64,000 nt of DNA from Microcella daejeonensis (GTDB taxonomy: Bacteria; Actinomycetota; Actinomycetes; Actinomycetales; Microbacteriaceae). Below the pieces are notes generated by a model. That model did no database searches. It saw only the letters and a list, made by a program, of their open reading frames with translations, and had not been told where the DNA came from. Of this stretch, positions 48,889-57,440 are shown one piece after another; position 1 is the first letter of the stretch; each line of letters begins with the position of its first letter. Position numbers and translations under genes: made by a program. The stretch covers positions 2,170,001 through 2,234,000 of the forward strand of contig NZ_CP113089.1 of NCBI RefSeq assembly GCF_026625045.1. The letters run 5' to 3'.

Positions 48889-49782
48889 TCAGCACCCCGG
48901 CCCGGAGGGCTGCTGCCGGCAGTCGCCGCTCACGAGCACGGTCGTGGCGCCGGTCGTGACGACCTCGAGCGGGGGAGCCGGCAGGGTGAGCACCCCGGTG
49001 ACGGGGATCCACGGGCTGCCGGCGTAGCGGTACTCGGCGGTGTACTCGACGGTGAGGGTCAGGGTGTAGCTGCCTCGCTCGCGGTAGACGTGGCTGGTCG
49101 CGGTGGGGTCGAATTCGCGGGCGCCGAGCGCCGCCCAGGAGGCGCCGGCGGTGCCCGTCCGGGATCGGGTGCCGTCGCCGTAGTCCCACTGGTAGGCGTA
49201 GGGAGTGAAGCGCACCTCGGCGGGCTGGCCGAGCAGGGTTCCGGCGACGACGTGCTGCCCGATGGTCGCGTAGGGGTTGAAAGGCAGGCCCACGATGGCG
49301 ACGTTGGAGGGCTCGGAGGCGAGGGCCGCGGTCTGCGGGCGGAAGGTGACGAGGTCGGTGATGGTGATCGCGGGCTGCCCGGGCGGGGTGGCCACGGGAT
49401 CAGCCGGCTCGGCCGGGGGGACGTAGCCGCCGAGCGCTTCCTCCGAGCAGAAGCGGGCGGAGAGCGTGGGGCAGGCGGCCCCCCGCGCGATGGGGAGGGC
49501 GCGTTCGTAGGCTTCGGGCGGCGGTGGTGGGGCCGAGGGGGCGGCGCTGCCGACAGTGTTGCCGGAGGAGCCGCCGCCCCTGGGCCCGTCGGTCCCCGCG
49601 TCGAGCGTCCTTGATTCCTGAAGCGAAACCGATTTTCCGTCGGCACTTCTGACTGGATTCCCCGGGCAAGCATCATTTGCGAATTCAGACTGGCCACACG
49701 CCCAAGCCGACGACATAGATAATCCCGAGGCAAAGACGCCAAGGATGATCGCGATGATCCCGATAATGGCTACTCGGCGCAT
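48889..49782 (-). CDS. Exported PKD-domain-like protein
   Basis: A 297-residue protein with an N-terminal hydrophobic helix (about residues 3-28) and a single PKD-like motif, YQWDYGDGTRS, followed by ATSHVYRERGSYTLTL. The middle is Pro/Gly/Ser-rich with several cysteines. PKD folds occur on exported proteins that bind carbohydrate or protein. Function unknown. GAGGG precedes the ATG. The start lies inside the lipoprotein gene (13-base overlap), so they form a pair. Its first third is about 55% GC, while the rest is typical high-GC. Confidence 0.72.
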   Translation of the reverse strand: MRRVAIIGIIAIILGVFASGLSMSSAWACGQSEFANDACPGNPVRSADGKSVSLQESRTLDAGTDGPRGGGSSGNTVGSAAPSAPPPPPEAYERALPIARGAACPTLSARFCSEEALGGYVPPAEPADPVATPPGQPAITITDLVTFRPQTAALASEPSNVAIVGLPFNPYATIGQHVVAGTLLGQPAEVRFTPYAYQWDYGDGTRSRTGTAGASWAALGAREFDPTATSHVYRERGSYTLTLTVEYTAEYRYAGSPWIPVTGVLTLPAPPLEVVTTGATTVLVSGDCRQQPSGPGC

Positions 49783-50354
49783 TCGTCGCCCTCTGACCAA
49801 TAATCCCGCTGAGCTATAACGAGCCTTCCGTCCGAGGTGGATTCGACAACGACGTCGAAGGTGCCGAGGTTAACTCGGTCCGGATTCGTCACATCTTCGC
49901 CAGTAGCGTCGAAGATGCGGACGTCCTCATTAGTCACACAGGCGTACATTTGGAGCTCGATACCGCCGCTGGCGTCATTTGCGTACTGCTGAAGCTTTAC
50001 GCCGGTTAGTCGAAGCGATCCCGTCCAGCGCTCTCCTGCCGCGACCGTGGTTTCTATAGAGGCGAGTTCGTCTTCGTAAATCTCTTCCGTAAGGAGCGGC
50101 TCGAGACGCTCTGGCGCGGATCCGCTGTCTTGAAGGATGGCTCCGCCGATGGCGAGGTACTCCTCGTACACCGCCGTCGCGGCCTTGAGCGCCTCCTCCT
50201 CGCTCGCGAACAACGGCGAGGCGGTCGGCGTGGGGTCGGCGTCGGGGATGGCCGGGGTGTCGCTGCATCCGGCGAGGGCGACGAGGAGCGCGGCGGTCGC
50301 GGGGAGGACGAGCGACCGGGGTGGCAGGGCTCGGCGGGCGCGGATCGTGGGCAT
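49770..50354 (-). CDS. Lipoprotein of unknown function
   Basis: A 194-residue protein with a signal peptide ending in the lipobox LVALAGC (Cys30), so it is predicted to be lipid-anchored. The mature part has a helical region (EEALKAATAVYEEYLAIGG) and a beta-rich C-terminus. TACCCT is seven bases before the ATG. The last 300 bases are about 55% GC, unlike the first part. It overlaps the PKD gene by 13 bases and is likely co-transcribed with it. Confidence 0.7.
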   Translation of the reverse strand: MPTIRARRALPPRSLVLPATAALLVALAGCSDTPAIPDADPTPTASPLFASEEEALKAATAVYEEYLAIGGAILQDSGSAPERLEPLLTEEIYEDELASIETTVAAGERWTGSLRLTGVKLQQYANDASGGIELQMYACVTNEDVRIFDATGEDVTNPDRVNLGTFDVVVESTSDGRLVIAQRDYWSEGDECAE

Positions 50355-50422
50355 GCGCGAGAGGGTAGAGCGAGCATCCGCCATCGCCGCGGCCTCTCTC
50401 CACACGCGCGGCGCGCCCGTCC

Positions 50423-50884
50423 TCAGTCGGCTCTGGTGCCTCCGCGGCCTTCGGCCATGAACGCGAGCCGCCGCAGCGTCTCGCGGTTGCGCACCCGCAG
50501 GACGGCGTCGGCGAGCGGGGCGGGTACGAGGGCGCCGGGCCCGCGCTCCGCCCATTCGGTGAGGCGCACCACGCAGCCGCCATCGCCCCGACCGGCGCGC
50601 TCGCGGGCCTCGATGATCACCACCGCCTCCCCGAGCGGCCAGCCGGCGGGCGTCATGACCGCGCGCCGGGGCGGATCCCACTCCCGCATGACGGTGACGT
50701 CGTCGATGAGCGCGGGCCAGATGCCGAACGAGTGGTGCAGTCTCCCGCCCGCCTCGGGCCAGCCCGCCTCGACGGCGCGCATGCGGGATGCTCCCACCAC
50801 CCAGGTCGGGAACATCCAGCCGTCGGCCAGCACGTCGAAGACGTCCTCGGGCCGGCAGCGCATGGCCATGACGGTCACCGACAT
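50423..50884 (-). CDS. SRPBCC (START-like) family protein
   Basis: A 153-residue protein with the SRPBCC pattern: a start AMRCRPEDVFDVLADG, then WMFPTWVVGA and a basic C-terminal helix. Such proteins bind hydrophobic ligands or act as polyketide cyclases. Its ATG overlaps the stop of the upstream oxidoreductase gene by one base, so the two are coupled and may act on the same substrate. The substrate is unknown. Confidence 0.8.
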   Translation of the reverse strand: MSVTVMAMRCRPEDVFDVLADGWMFPTWVVGASRMRAVEAGWPEAGGRLHHSFGIWPALIDDVTVMREWDPPRRAVMTPAGWPLGEAVVIIEARERAGRGDGGCVVRLTEWAERGPGALVPAPLADAVLRVRNRETLRRLAFMAEGRGGTRAD

Positions 50885-52368
50885 CAGCGGTCGATGCCGA
50901 GGTGCGGCAGCCGGTGGATGCCGAGCTCGTGCCGCAGGGCGCTGCGCGCGGCGTAGGCGCCGGCGAGCCCGTGCACGCCCGGCCCCGGGGGTGTCGCCGA
51001 CGAGCAGAGGTAGAGCCCCGGAACCGGGGTGCGCCACGGGTCGCGCGACAGCACCGGGCGCGCGGCGAGCTGCACGAGCGAGGGCGCACCGACCGCGATG
51101 TCGCCGCCGAGGTAGTTGGGGTTGCCGTGCTCCATCTGCGCGGCGGAGGATGCGGCGGAGGCGATGATCACGTCCCGGAATCCGGGGGAGAACCGCTCGA
51201 TCTGCCGCGTCACCGCCTCCGTGGGGTCGAGGGTCGACCCGGCGGGCACGTGCGTGTACGCCCAGAGCGTGTGCTTACCGGCGGGCGTCCGCGTGGCATC
51301 GATCACGGACGGCTGGGCGACGAGCACGTAGGGGGAGGTGGCGTGCCGTCCGGAGGCGACCTCGAGCTCGCCGTACGCGATCTCCTCCCGCGACCCGCCG
51401 AGATGCAGCGTCGGCACGGCGGCGAGATCCGCCGCCGCCCACGGCACGGGCGCATCGAGGGCGAAGTCGACCTTGGCGACCCCGTTGCCGTAGCGGTAGT
51501 CCTCGAGCCGGCGGCGGTAGGCATCGGGCAGCGCATCGCCGGCGATCGCGATGAGCGCCGCGGGGGAGGTGTCGAGCAGCACGATCGGGGAGCGCGGAAG
51601 GTCGCCGAGCGATTCGACCTGCACGCCCGTGACGATGCGGCCGCCGTGGGCGCGCAGATCGTCGGCGAGGGCATCCGCGATCGCCTGCGAACCGCCGACG
51701 GGCACCGGCCAGCCCCCCGCGTGCGCCGCGGTGCCGAGCGAGAGGGCGACACCGGCGGTGCCGAGGGAGGGCATCGGCTGGATGGAGTGGGCGGCGACCC
51801 CGGTGAGCAGCGCCGGCGCCTCCTCCCCGCGGAACCGCTCGCCCCACAGCGGCGTGCCCTGCTCGAGCGCGCGCAGGCCGAAGCGCAGCGCGGTGCCGAG
51901 GTGCGGCGGCACCCTCAGCAGCGGCGACCCGGTGAACTGGGCGACCTCCTGCGAGCGGGCGACGAGCGGAGCGAAGAGCCGACGCCACGCGGCACCATCG
52001 GCGCCGAGCCCCTCGGCGGTGCGATCGAGGTCGTGCCAGGCGATCGCCGCGCGCGCGCCGTCGAGGGGATGCCCGTACGAGGCGTCGGGCACCCGCAGCT
52101 CGATGCGGCGATCGAGCTCGAACCGGCGGAAGAACCCCGAGGCGAGCGCGAGGGGGTGCACGGCGGAGCCGACGTCGTGCCGGAACCCCGGCAGCGTCAG
52201 CTCGGCGGTGCGCGCACCCCCGCCGATCGTCGCCGAGCGCTCGATGACGAGCACGTCGAGTCCGGCGCGGGCGAGGGTGACGGCGGCGGCCAGACCGTTC
52301 GGGCCGGCGCCGACGACGATCGCGTCGGCGGGGCCGATGTCGGAGCGGCTCGAGAGGCGATCGGTCAT
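50884..52368 (-). CDS. CrtI/phytoene desaturase-like FAD oxidoreductase
   Basis: A 494-residue flavoprotein. The FAD-binding GAGPNGLAAAV motif is at 20-30. The C-terminus carries the second dinucleotide motif, PGPGVHGLAGAYAARSAL. It resembles NAD(P)/FAD-dependent oxidoreductases related to carotenoid desaturases, but no other carotenoid gene is nearby, so substrate is open. TAGGGT is exactly six bases before the ATG. The SRPBCC gene follows at once. Confidence 0.85.
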   Translation of the reverse strand: MTDRLSSRSDIGPADAIVVGAGPNGLAAAVTLARAGLDVLVIERSATIGGGARTAELTLPGFRHDVGSAVHPLALASGFFRRFELDRRIELRVPDASYGHPLDGARAAIAWHDLDRTAEGLGADGAAWRRLFAPLVARSQEVAQFTGSPLLRVPPHLGTALRFGLRALEQGTPLWGERFRGEEAPALLTGVAAHSIQPMPSLGTAGVALSLGTAAHAGGWPVPVGGSQAIADALADDLRAHGGRIVTGVQVESLGDLPRSPIVLLDTSPAALIAIAGDALPDAYRRRLEDYRYGNGVAKVDFALDAPVPWAAADLAAVPTLHLGGSREEIAYGELEVASGRHATSPYVLVAQPSVIDATRTPAGKHTLWAYTHVPAGSTLDPTEAVTRQIERFSPGFRDVIIASAASSAAQMEHGNPNYLGGDIAVGAPSLVQLAARPVLSRDPWRTPVPGLYLCSSATPPGPGVHGLAGAYAARSALRHELGIHRLPHLGIDR

Positions 52369-52479
52369 GCCCCGACCCTACGCACCGCGGGCCCTCCCCG
52401 GTCGGGCGCCGCACACCGGATTCCCCGGATCGCGGGTGCGCGCCGGTCGGTCGCGAGCGGGCGGCGCAGGATGCCCGGC

Positions 52480-52908
52480 ATGAGATCCCCGACCGGACAC
52501 CCCCGCCCTCCCGCCCACGACGACGAACCGCTGCGCAGCGACGAGCAGGTGCTCGATCGCGTCGCCCGGCTCGTCGGAGCGGCCATCCGCCCGCAGCTCT
52601 GGCTCATGATGCTCGATCCGCGCGATCGGCAGCTGCCGCTGCTCGTGCCCGTCGAGGGCATCCCCGCGCATCCCGAGCTCGACGCGGTGGACGGGATGGC
52701 CCGCATCATCGAGCAGCTCGCGCGCTCGGCCGGCGCCGCCTCGGTCGTGGCGGTGCTCGAGCGACCCGGTGGCGAGCATCCCGATCGGGGGGTCAGGGCC
52801 TGGGGCGCGGTGCTCGTCGACGCGGCGGCCGAGGCGGGCATCCCGTTGCGCGCGCTGCTGCTCGCGCACGACGCAGGCGTGCTCCTGCTCGGCATCGACG
52901 ACCTGTGA
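52480..52908 (+). CDS. Conserved-type protein of unknown function
   Basis: A 142-residue protein with no domain I recognise. The pattern QLWLMMLDPRDRQLPLLVP and a C-terminal hydrophobic LRALLLAHDAGVLLLGIDDL suggest a compact alpha/beta fold. CAGGAT is seven bases before the ATG. It is divergent from the CrtI-like gene. Confidence 0.6.
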   Translation: MRSPTGHPRPPAHDDEPLRSDEQVLDRVARLVGAAIRPQLWLMMLDPRDRQLPLLVPVEGIPAHPELDAVDGMARIIEQLARSAGAASVVAVLERPGGEHPDRGVRAWGAVLVDAAAEAGIPLRALLLAHDAGVLLLGIDDL

Positions 52909-52959
52909 ACGCCGTGCGAGCGCGACCGGGCCGTCAGCCCGGTGGGCGAGACTGGGGCC

Positions 52960-53673
52960 GTGCACCGCCTCACCACCGCCCGCGAGATCGTGCAGGACTA
53001 CGGCTACGTGCTCGGTCGACGCTGGCTCTCGCTCCGACGCGGCATGACACCGCCGCCGCCGAGCTCGACGCCCACCGCGCGGCCGGTGCTCCTGATCCCC
53101 GGGGTCTTCGAGACCTGGCACTACCTCGATGCCGTCGCCACCCGCCTGCGCGAGCAGGGGCACGCCGTGCATCACCCGGCCGAGCTCGGCTTCACGCGCC
53201 GCCCCATCCCCGAGACCGCGCTGATCGTGCAGCGCTACCTCGAACGCCTCGACCTGCGCGACGTCGTCATCGTCGGGCACTCCAAGGGCGGGCTGATCGG
53301 CAAGCTGCTGCTCATGCAGGATCGGGATGCCCGGATCGCGCACATCATCGCCATCAACGCCCCCTTCCCCGGCTCGCCTCTGGCCCGCTACGCGGTGAGC
53401 GCCTGGCGCGAGTTCTCTCCCGCCCGCCCCGTGATCAGGGAGCTCGCCGCCGCGACCGAGGTCGACGACCGCATCGTGTCGATCTACAGCCGATTCGATC
53501 AGTACGTGCCCGGCACCAGCAGGCTCGCCGGCGCGCGGAACGTCGAGATACCGGTGGCGGGGCACTTCCGCGTGCTCGCGCACCCGCAGGTGCTCGACAC
53601 CGTCGCACGGTGGGCGGCGGAACCCGCGGCCTCGGCACGGCCCTCGAGCGCGGCGGCTCCTCGGGACGACTAG
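52960..53673 (+). CDS. Alpha/beta hydrolase (lipase-like)
   Basis: A 237-residue hydrolase with nucleophile Ser108 in GHSKGG, the oxyanion region LLIPGVFE and a C-terminal AGHFRVL holding the likely catalytic His. The pattern resembles lipase class 2/PGAP1-like esterases. A GTG at 52960 is preferred to one six codons earlier, because GAGACT is six bases upstream. Its stop codon shares the palindrome CTAG with the convergent gene's stop. Confidence 0.8.
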   Translation: MHRLTTAREIVQDYGYVLGRRWLSLRRGMTPPPPSSTPTARPVLLIPGVFETWHYLDAVATRLREQGHAVHHPAELGFTRRPIPETALIVQRYLERLDLRDVVIVGHSKGGLIGKLLLMQDRDARIAHIIAINAPFPGSPLARYAVSAWREFSPARPVIRELAAATEVDDRIVSIYSRFDQYVPGTSRLAGARNVEIPVAGHFRVLAHPQVLDTVARWAAEPAASARPSSAAAPRDD

Positions 53674-55076
53674 ACGAGGCGGTAGGAGAAGGCTCCGGCC
53701 GGATCGGTGATCGTCACCTCGACGAGCGCGGCGACCCCGATCTCGTCGTGCGCCTCGCACACGAGGACGGCGCCGTCGACGAGATCGATACCGCTGGGGC
53801 AGAGCACCGAGTAGGGCATGCCCTGCTGCGCGAGAGACGCGGCGAGCGAGGACTCGATGCTGCCGATCGCCGAGACGCTCGTCAGGCTCGCGGCACCCAC
53901 GCCGACGGCGACGCCCGCACCGACCGCCACGAGCGCGAGGGCGACGATGTACCCGACGAGCGGCGCTGCCGCCCGGCGTCCGCTCTCCCGCAGGGCGACG
54001 ACGCGGGCGACGAAGTACGCGAACGGCCCGAGCAGCACCGCCCACAGGATGGAGGGCCGGCGATCGTGGCCGAGCGAACCGAGGCGTCGGCGATCGAGGG
54101 CCGAGAACAGGATCGTCCAGATCAGCGTGCCGACCCCGATGGCGGCCACGGCGATGAGCACGCTGCCGGCCATGAGCAGCACGCTCGGATCGGGGAGGAC
54201 GAGCAGCACGAACACCGCCGCGAGCGCCGCGGCGATCGCGAGCGGCATCAGCGCGAGCGCCCAGGCTCCGAAGGTCGCCGTCGAGAGGGCGCCGCGGATG
54301 AGGTACGGAGGAGCCGCCGCAGACGAGGGGTAGGTGCGCGCCATCGGCTGGTAGTCGGCCGACGCGATGTCGACGACCCGATCGGGAACGGCGAGCTGCG
54401 GCAGCACGGGCCAGCCCGGGGCGAGCATCTCGGGCGGCGCGGCGGTGCCCGCGAGGGGCGGTGCCGCCTCGGCGAGCCGCGCGGCGGTCGTCGCGTCGGG
54501 CTGCGGTTCGGCGGTCGGGTGATCCGAGGCGAGCCCCGGGTCCGCCGTCGGCTCGGCGGCCGGCCCGGCGGTCGCGGCGACGGGCGCCCAGGCGGCGTCG
54601 ATCTCGCCGGGATCGGGGGTGGCGGCCGAGGTTCCGCCGTCCGGGGGAGCGGCGAAGGGGGCGGACATGACGGGCGGAGAGGAGGCGGAGGCGGCCTGCC
54701 GGCGCTCGTCCAGCGCACGTCGCTCCCGCCGGCTGAGCGGTGGGGCGGCATCGAGCGGCGCGGCAGACGCGGCGGCGGAGAAAGGCTCGGCGCCGGGGTC
54801 GACGGTCGGGTCGCTCGTCGGCCGGTCGACGGATAGGCCGGGGTCGGGCTCGGCGGTCAGGCTCGAGCCGGGCTCGACGGACGCGCTCGACGCGGGCTCG
54901 GCGGACGCGCTCGACGCGCTCCCGTTCGCGTGATCGTCCGAGCTCGCCGCGGACGGGGCCTCGTCGATGAGCACGCTGTGCTCCGTCCATGCGGCGCCGT
55001 CCCACCACCGGGCGGTGCCCGGGCGTGCGGCATCGGGATACCACCCCGCCGCCGGCGTTCCGGCACGAGAGTCCAT
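53670..55076 (-). CDS. DUF2510 multi-pass membrane protein
   Basis: A 468-residue protein beginning with a DUF2510 module (AGWYPDAARPGTARWWDGAAWTEH reduced to its core W-Y-P-D, R-W-W-D-G, W-T). A long Ala/Pro/Asp-rich linker (about 45-230) follows, then four or so hydrophobic helices (about 265-385), and a C-terminal soluble segment with one Cys pair. The DUF2510 module is thought to face the cytoplasm or the membrane. Function unknown. GAGGGGGG upstream supports the ATG. A second DUF2510 protein lies at the window end. Confidence 0.78.
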   Translation of the reverse strand: MDSRAGTPAAGWYPDAARPGTARWWDGAAWTEHSVLIDEAPSAASSDDHANGSASSASAEPASSASVEPGSSLTAEPDPGLSVDRPTSDPTVDPGAEPFSAAASAAPLDAAPPLSRRERRALDERRQAASASSPPVMSAPFAAPPDGGTSAATPDPGEIDAAWAPVAATAGPAAEPTADPGLASDHPTAEPQPDATTAARLAEAAPPLAGTAAPPEMLAPGWPVLPQLAVPDRVVDIASADYQPMARTYPSSAAAPPYLIRGALSTATFGAWALALMPLAIAAALAAVFVLLVLPDPSVLLMAGSVLIAVAAIGVGTLIWTILFSALDRRRLGSLGHDRRPSILWAVLLGPFAYFVARVVALRESGRRAAAPLVGYIVALALVAVGAGVAVGVGAASLTSVSAIGSIESSLAASLAQQGMPYSVLCPSGIDLVDGAVLVCEAHDEIGVAALVEVTITDPAGAFSYRLV

Positions 55077-55253
55077 CGCGGTCCCCCCTCAGGTTCCGTG
55101 ATTCGGGTTCACGGAGTCGACTTCGGCGAGTGTACGTCGGCTTCGACGCCGGCGCACGACCCGCGACAGGGGGGCACGGGAGCCGGCGGAGCCGTTCTAC
55201 ACTCTCCCCGAACCGCGGCGGGTCCGCGCAGGAGTCGGAAGGGCGTGGACGAG

Positions 55254-55700
55254 ATGGCCGATACGGAGACCGCGGAGGCGGCGGAGGGGAGCGCGCGCCT
55301 GCTCGATCGGGTCGCGACGGTCGAGGAGTTCCACGCCCTCGCGGCGGCGGTCGGCTGGCTCGATCACTTCCACTGGCCCACGATCGACGAGGCGCTCGAC
55401 GCCTCGATCCTCGGCGCGGTCGCGCTGGACGCCGACGGCGGCGCGATCGGCATGGCGCGGATGCTCGGCGACGGCCGCCAGTACCTCATGATCCACGACG
55501 TCATCGTGCACCCCGAGCACCAGGGCGAGGGGATCGCCGAGGCCCTCGTCGATCGGCTCCTGTCGCGGGCCGCGGAGCACGCGGCGGCACCGGTGTGGGT
55601 GGGGCTCTTCGCCAGCCCGGAGGCGGAGCACCTCTACGAGCAGGCGGGTTTCGGCTCCGAGGATATGCGCGGCATGTGGCGCGAGGTCGGGCCGCGCTGA
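55254..55700 (+). CDS. GNAT family N-acetyltransferase
   Basis: A 148-residue acetyl-CoA-dependent acetyltransferase. Motif A is IVHPEHQGEGIAEALVDRL, followed by YEQAGFG. The family acts on amines of small molecules or proteins, and the substrate is unknown. GGAAGG lies 11 bases before the ATG, and a GTG at 55245 is also possible. TACACT at 55198-55203 is a likely -10 element. Confidence 0.82.
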   Translation: MADTETAEAAEGSARLLDRVATVEEFHALAAAVGWLDHFHWPTIDEALDASILGAVALDADGGAIGMARMLGDGRQYLMIHDVIVHPEHQGEGIAEALVDRLLSRAAEHAAAPVWVGLFASPEAEHLYEQAGFGSEDMRGMWREVGPR

Positions 55701-55727
55701 GCGGAGCTCCGCGCCATGGCGGCGGGA

Positions 55728-55743
55728 GCCCCGCTCGCGGGGC
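55728..55743 (+). terminator. Hairpin between the GNAT gene and the small acidic gene
   Basis: GCCCCGC (55728-55734) pairs with GCGGGGC (55737-55743), between convergent genes and 28 bases after the GNAT stop. Confidence 0.4.
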
Positions 55744-55749
55744 GCGGGC

Positions 55750-55884
55750 TCAGCCCGGCTCCTCCTGAGCAGGGGGAGCACCGGCATCGGTGCGCTCGTC
55801 GGCGGCGTGCGCGCGCTCCTCGGACGACTCCTCGGCGTCGGCGGCCTCGGGGCGGCCGTCGGGCGAGCCGGGCGCAGCATCCAT
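55750..55884 (-). CDS. Small acidic disordered protein A
   Basis: A 44-residue protein starting MDAAPGSPDGRPEAADAEES and ending in Glu/Pro/Gly, with no hydrophobic residues to form a core. It follows a pair of similar acidic genes on the same strand, so expression as a group is plausible. The ribosome binding site is weak. It could be a hydrophilin-like stress protein. Confidence 0.45.
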   Translation of the reverse strand: MDAAPGSPDGRPEAADAEESSEERAHAADERTDAGAPPAQEEPG

Positions 55885-55891
55885 CACGGCG

Positions 55892-56149
55892 CTAGCGATC
55901 GGCGTTGCCGCCGCGGGGATCCACGGCGTCCTCGCCCGGGCTGCGGTCGAGGAGGGGGGTGTCGTCGCTGAGCTCGGTCTCGTGGCCTGCGCCATCGGAG
56001 GGCGCCTCGTCGGCGGTCGCCGCGTCGCTCAGACCGGTCGACTCATCGCCGTAGCCTCCCGTCGCGTTCGACCCGCCGAGGGCGTCGGCGGAGACGTGGA
56101 TCTGCTCCTCGTGCTCGCCGCCCTGGCCGTCGTGGTGCTCGGCGGTCAT
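55892..56149 (-). CDS. Small acidic disordered protein B
   Basis: An 85-residue, Asp/Glu/Gly/His-rich protein (start MTAEHHDGQGGEHEEQIHVS). Its ATG overlaps the stop of the upstream small gene (four bases, ATGA), so the two are translationally coupled. It has no hydrophobic segment and no known domain. Confidence 0.58.
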   Translation of the reverse strand: MTAEHHDGQGGEHEEQIHVSADALGGSNATGGYGDESTGLSDAATADEAPSDGAGHETELSDDTPLLDRSPGEDAVDPRGGNADR

Positions 56150-56373
56150 CGGGTGCCGCCGTCGTGGTCGTGCTCGGGAGCGTTGCCGGGCACGCCGCCG
56201 TCGCGCTGCCCCTCGTCGAAGCCGCCGTCCTCCTCCAGCTCCTCCGGGCGGGGCTGCTCGGTGCCGGTGGGGTGCGCGCCGGTCTGCGTGCTCTCGCCGT
56301 GCCCCGCTCCGACGTCGCCGTCGGCTCCGGGGTTCTGGCCCATCGTGGTCTCGTCCTGCTCGTGTGCGGTCAT
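56146..56373 (-). CDS. Small acidic disordered protein C
   Basis: A 75-residue acidic Gly/Glu/Asp/His-rich protein (start MTAHEQDETTMGQNPGADGD, end PEHDHDGGTR). The MTA-H/E opening is shared with protein B, and the two are coupled by a four-base overlap. It is probably disordered. Function unknown. Confidence 0.58.
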   Translation of the reverse strand: MTAHEQDETTMGQNPGADGDVGAGHGESTQTGAHPTGTEQPRPEELEEDGGFDEGQRDGGVPGNAPEHDHDGGTR

Positions 56374-56502
56374 GAGGCCAGTGAAGCCGAAAGTCCCGCG
56401 CATCGGCAGGGGCTGGACAGCGGGAGCGCACGGGTCTACCGTGTGCGCGCTCGCTCGCGCGGCAGAGCGGCGGGAGCCGGGCATCCAGGGCAGGATGGGG
56501 GC

Positions 56503-57351
56503 ATGCCCGCCGCCGATCGAGCCCTCGCCCCGGCCGACGTCCCGCCCCTCACCGCTGCGCGCCTGCTACCGGCGATCGGCGTCGCGCTCTCGGCGGTGCT
56601 GCTGTTCGGCCTCTACGACCAGCCCGTGCGCCCGGGTGGCTACCTCCTGCTCGTGGTGAGCCTCGGGGCGGCCTTCGTGCTCGATCGACCGCTGTTCCAG
56701 GACCTGCTGCTGATCGCGATCGGCATCACCATCGTGAGCCTCGTGAGCGTCGAGGCCGACATCAGCTACCTCAACATCCTCGTGCTCGGCACGGTGTTCA
56801 CGCTCGCCGTGCTCGTGCCCTTCCTCATCGATCGTCTGGTCTACCGACGGAGGACCATCCGCTTCCCCTGGCGGAGCGGGCAGAAGTGGGAGCCGTGGGA
56901 GCGGTCGTACCTGATCTCGGTGCCGTTCCTCGGCTGGCTGATCCTGCCGTTCTACTTCATCACCAGCGAGGTGTACCTGAACTGGCCCGCCGTGGAGGCG
57001 CCGGACGAGATCGCTCGCCTGTTCGTCGGCGTCAACGCGGTCGGCACCTGGGACGAGCTCTTCTTCATCTGCACCTGCTACGCGCTGCTGCTGCGCCATT
57101 TCCGACCGCTGGTGGCGAACATCCTGCAGGCGATCATCTTCGTGAGCTTCCTGTGGGAGCTCGGCTACCAGGCGTGGGGGCCCGCGCTCACCATCCCGTT
57201 CGCCCTGCTGCAGGGGTTCATCTTCACCCGCACCAGGAGCCTCACCTTCGTGCTGATCGTGCACCTGCTGTTCGATCTCGCGGTGTTCCTCGTGATCGTG
57301 CACGCCCACAACCCCGGGCTGCTGCCGATCTTCCTCGTCCCGTCACCCTGA
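56503..57351 (+). CDS. CPBP (Abi)-like multi-pass membrane protein
   Basis: A 282-residue protein with about eight hydrophobic segments. Its second half follows the CPBP intramembrane protease layout: WDELFFICTCYALLLRHF (from 183) in place of the usual E-E-x3-R, then FVSFLWELGYQ, and HLLFDLAVF with His254. The first catalytic Glu is Asp184 here, and the second motif lacks the usual His, so proteolytic activity is doubtful. CAGGAT is six bases before the ATG. Confidence 0.65.
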   Translation: MPAADRALAPADVPPLTAARLLPAIGVALSAVLLFGLYDQPVRPGGYLLLVVSLGAAFVLDRPLFQDLLLIAIGITIVSLVSVEADISYLNILVLGTVFTLAVLVPFLIDRLVYRRRTIRFPWRSGQKWEPWERSYLISVPFLGWLILPFYFITSEVYLNWPAVEAPDEIARLFVGVNAVGTWDELFFICTCYALLLRHFRPLVANILQAIIFVSFLWELGYQAWGPALTIPFALLQGFIFTRTRSLTFVLIVHLLFDLAVFLVIVHAHNPGLLPIFLVPSP

Positions 57352-57440
57352 CCCGAATCCGGCTCGCCGCCGCGGGCGGACAGGGCGCGCGCATAGCTCG
57401 GCCACAGGGCGCATCGGTGCTCGGGATCTACCGTGGGCGA

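Noticed and set aside
50884..52368. Part of a carotenoid biosynthesis cluster
   Set aside because: No phytoene synthase, cyclase or prenyltransferase gene is present nearby. Only the SRPBCC gene is coupled to it.
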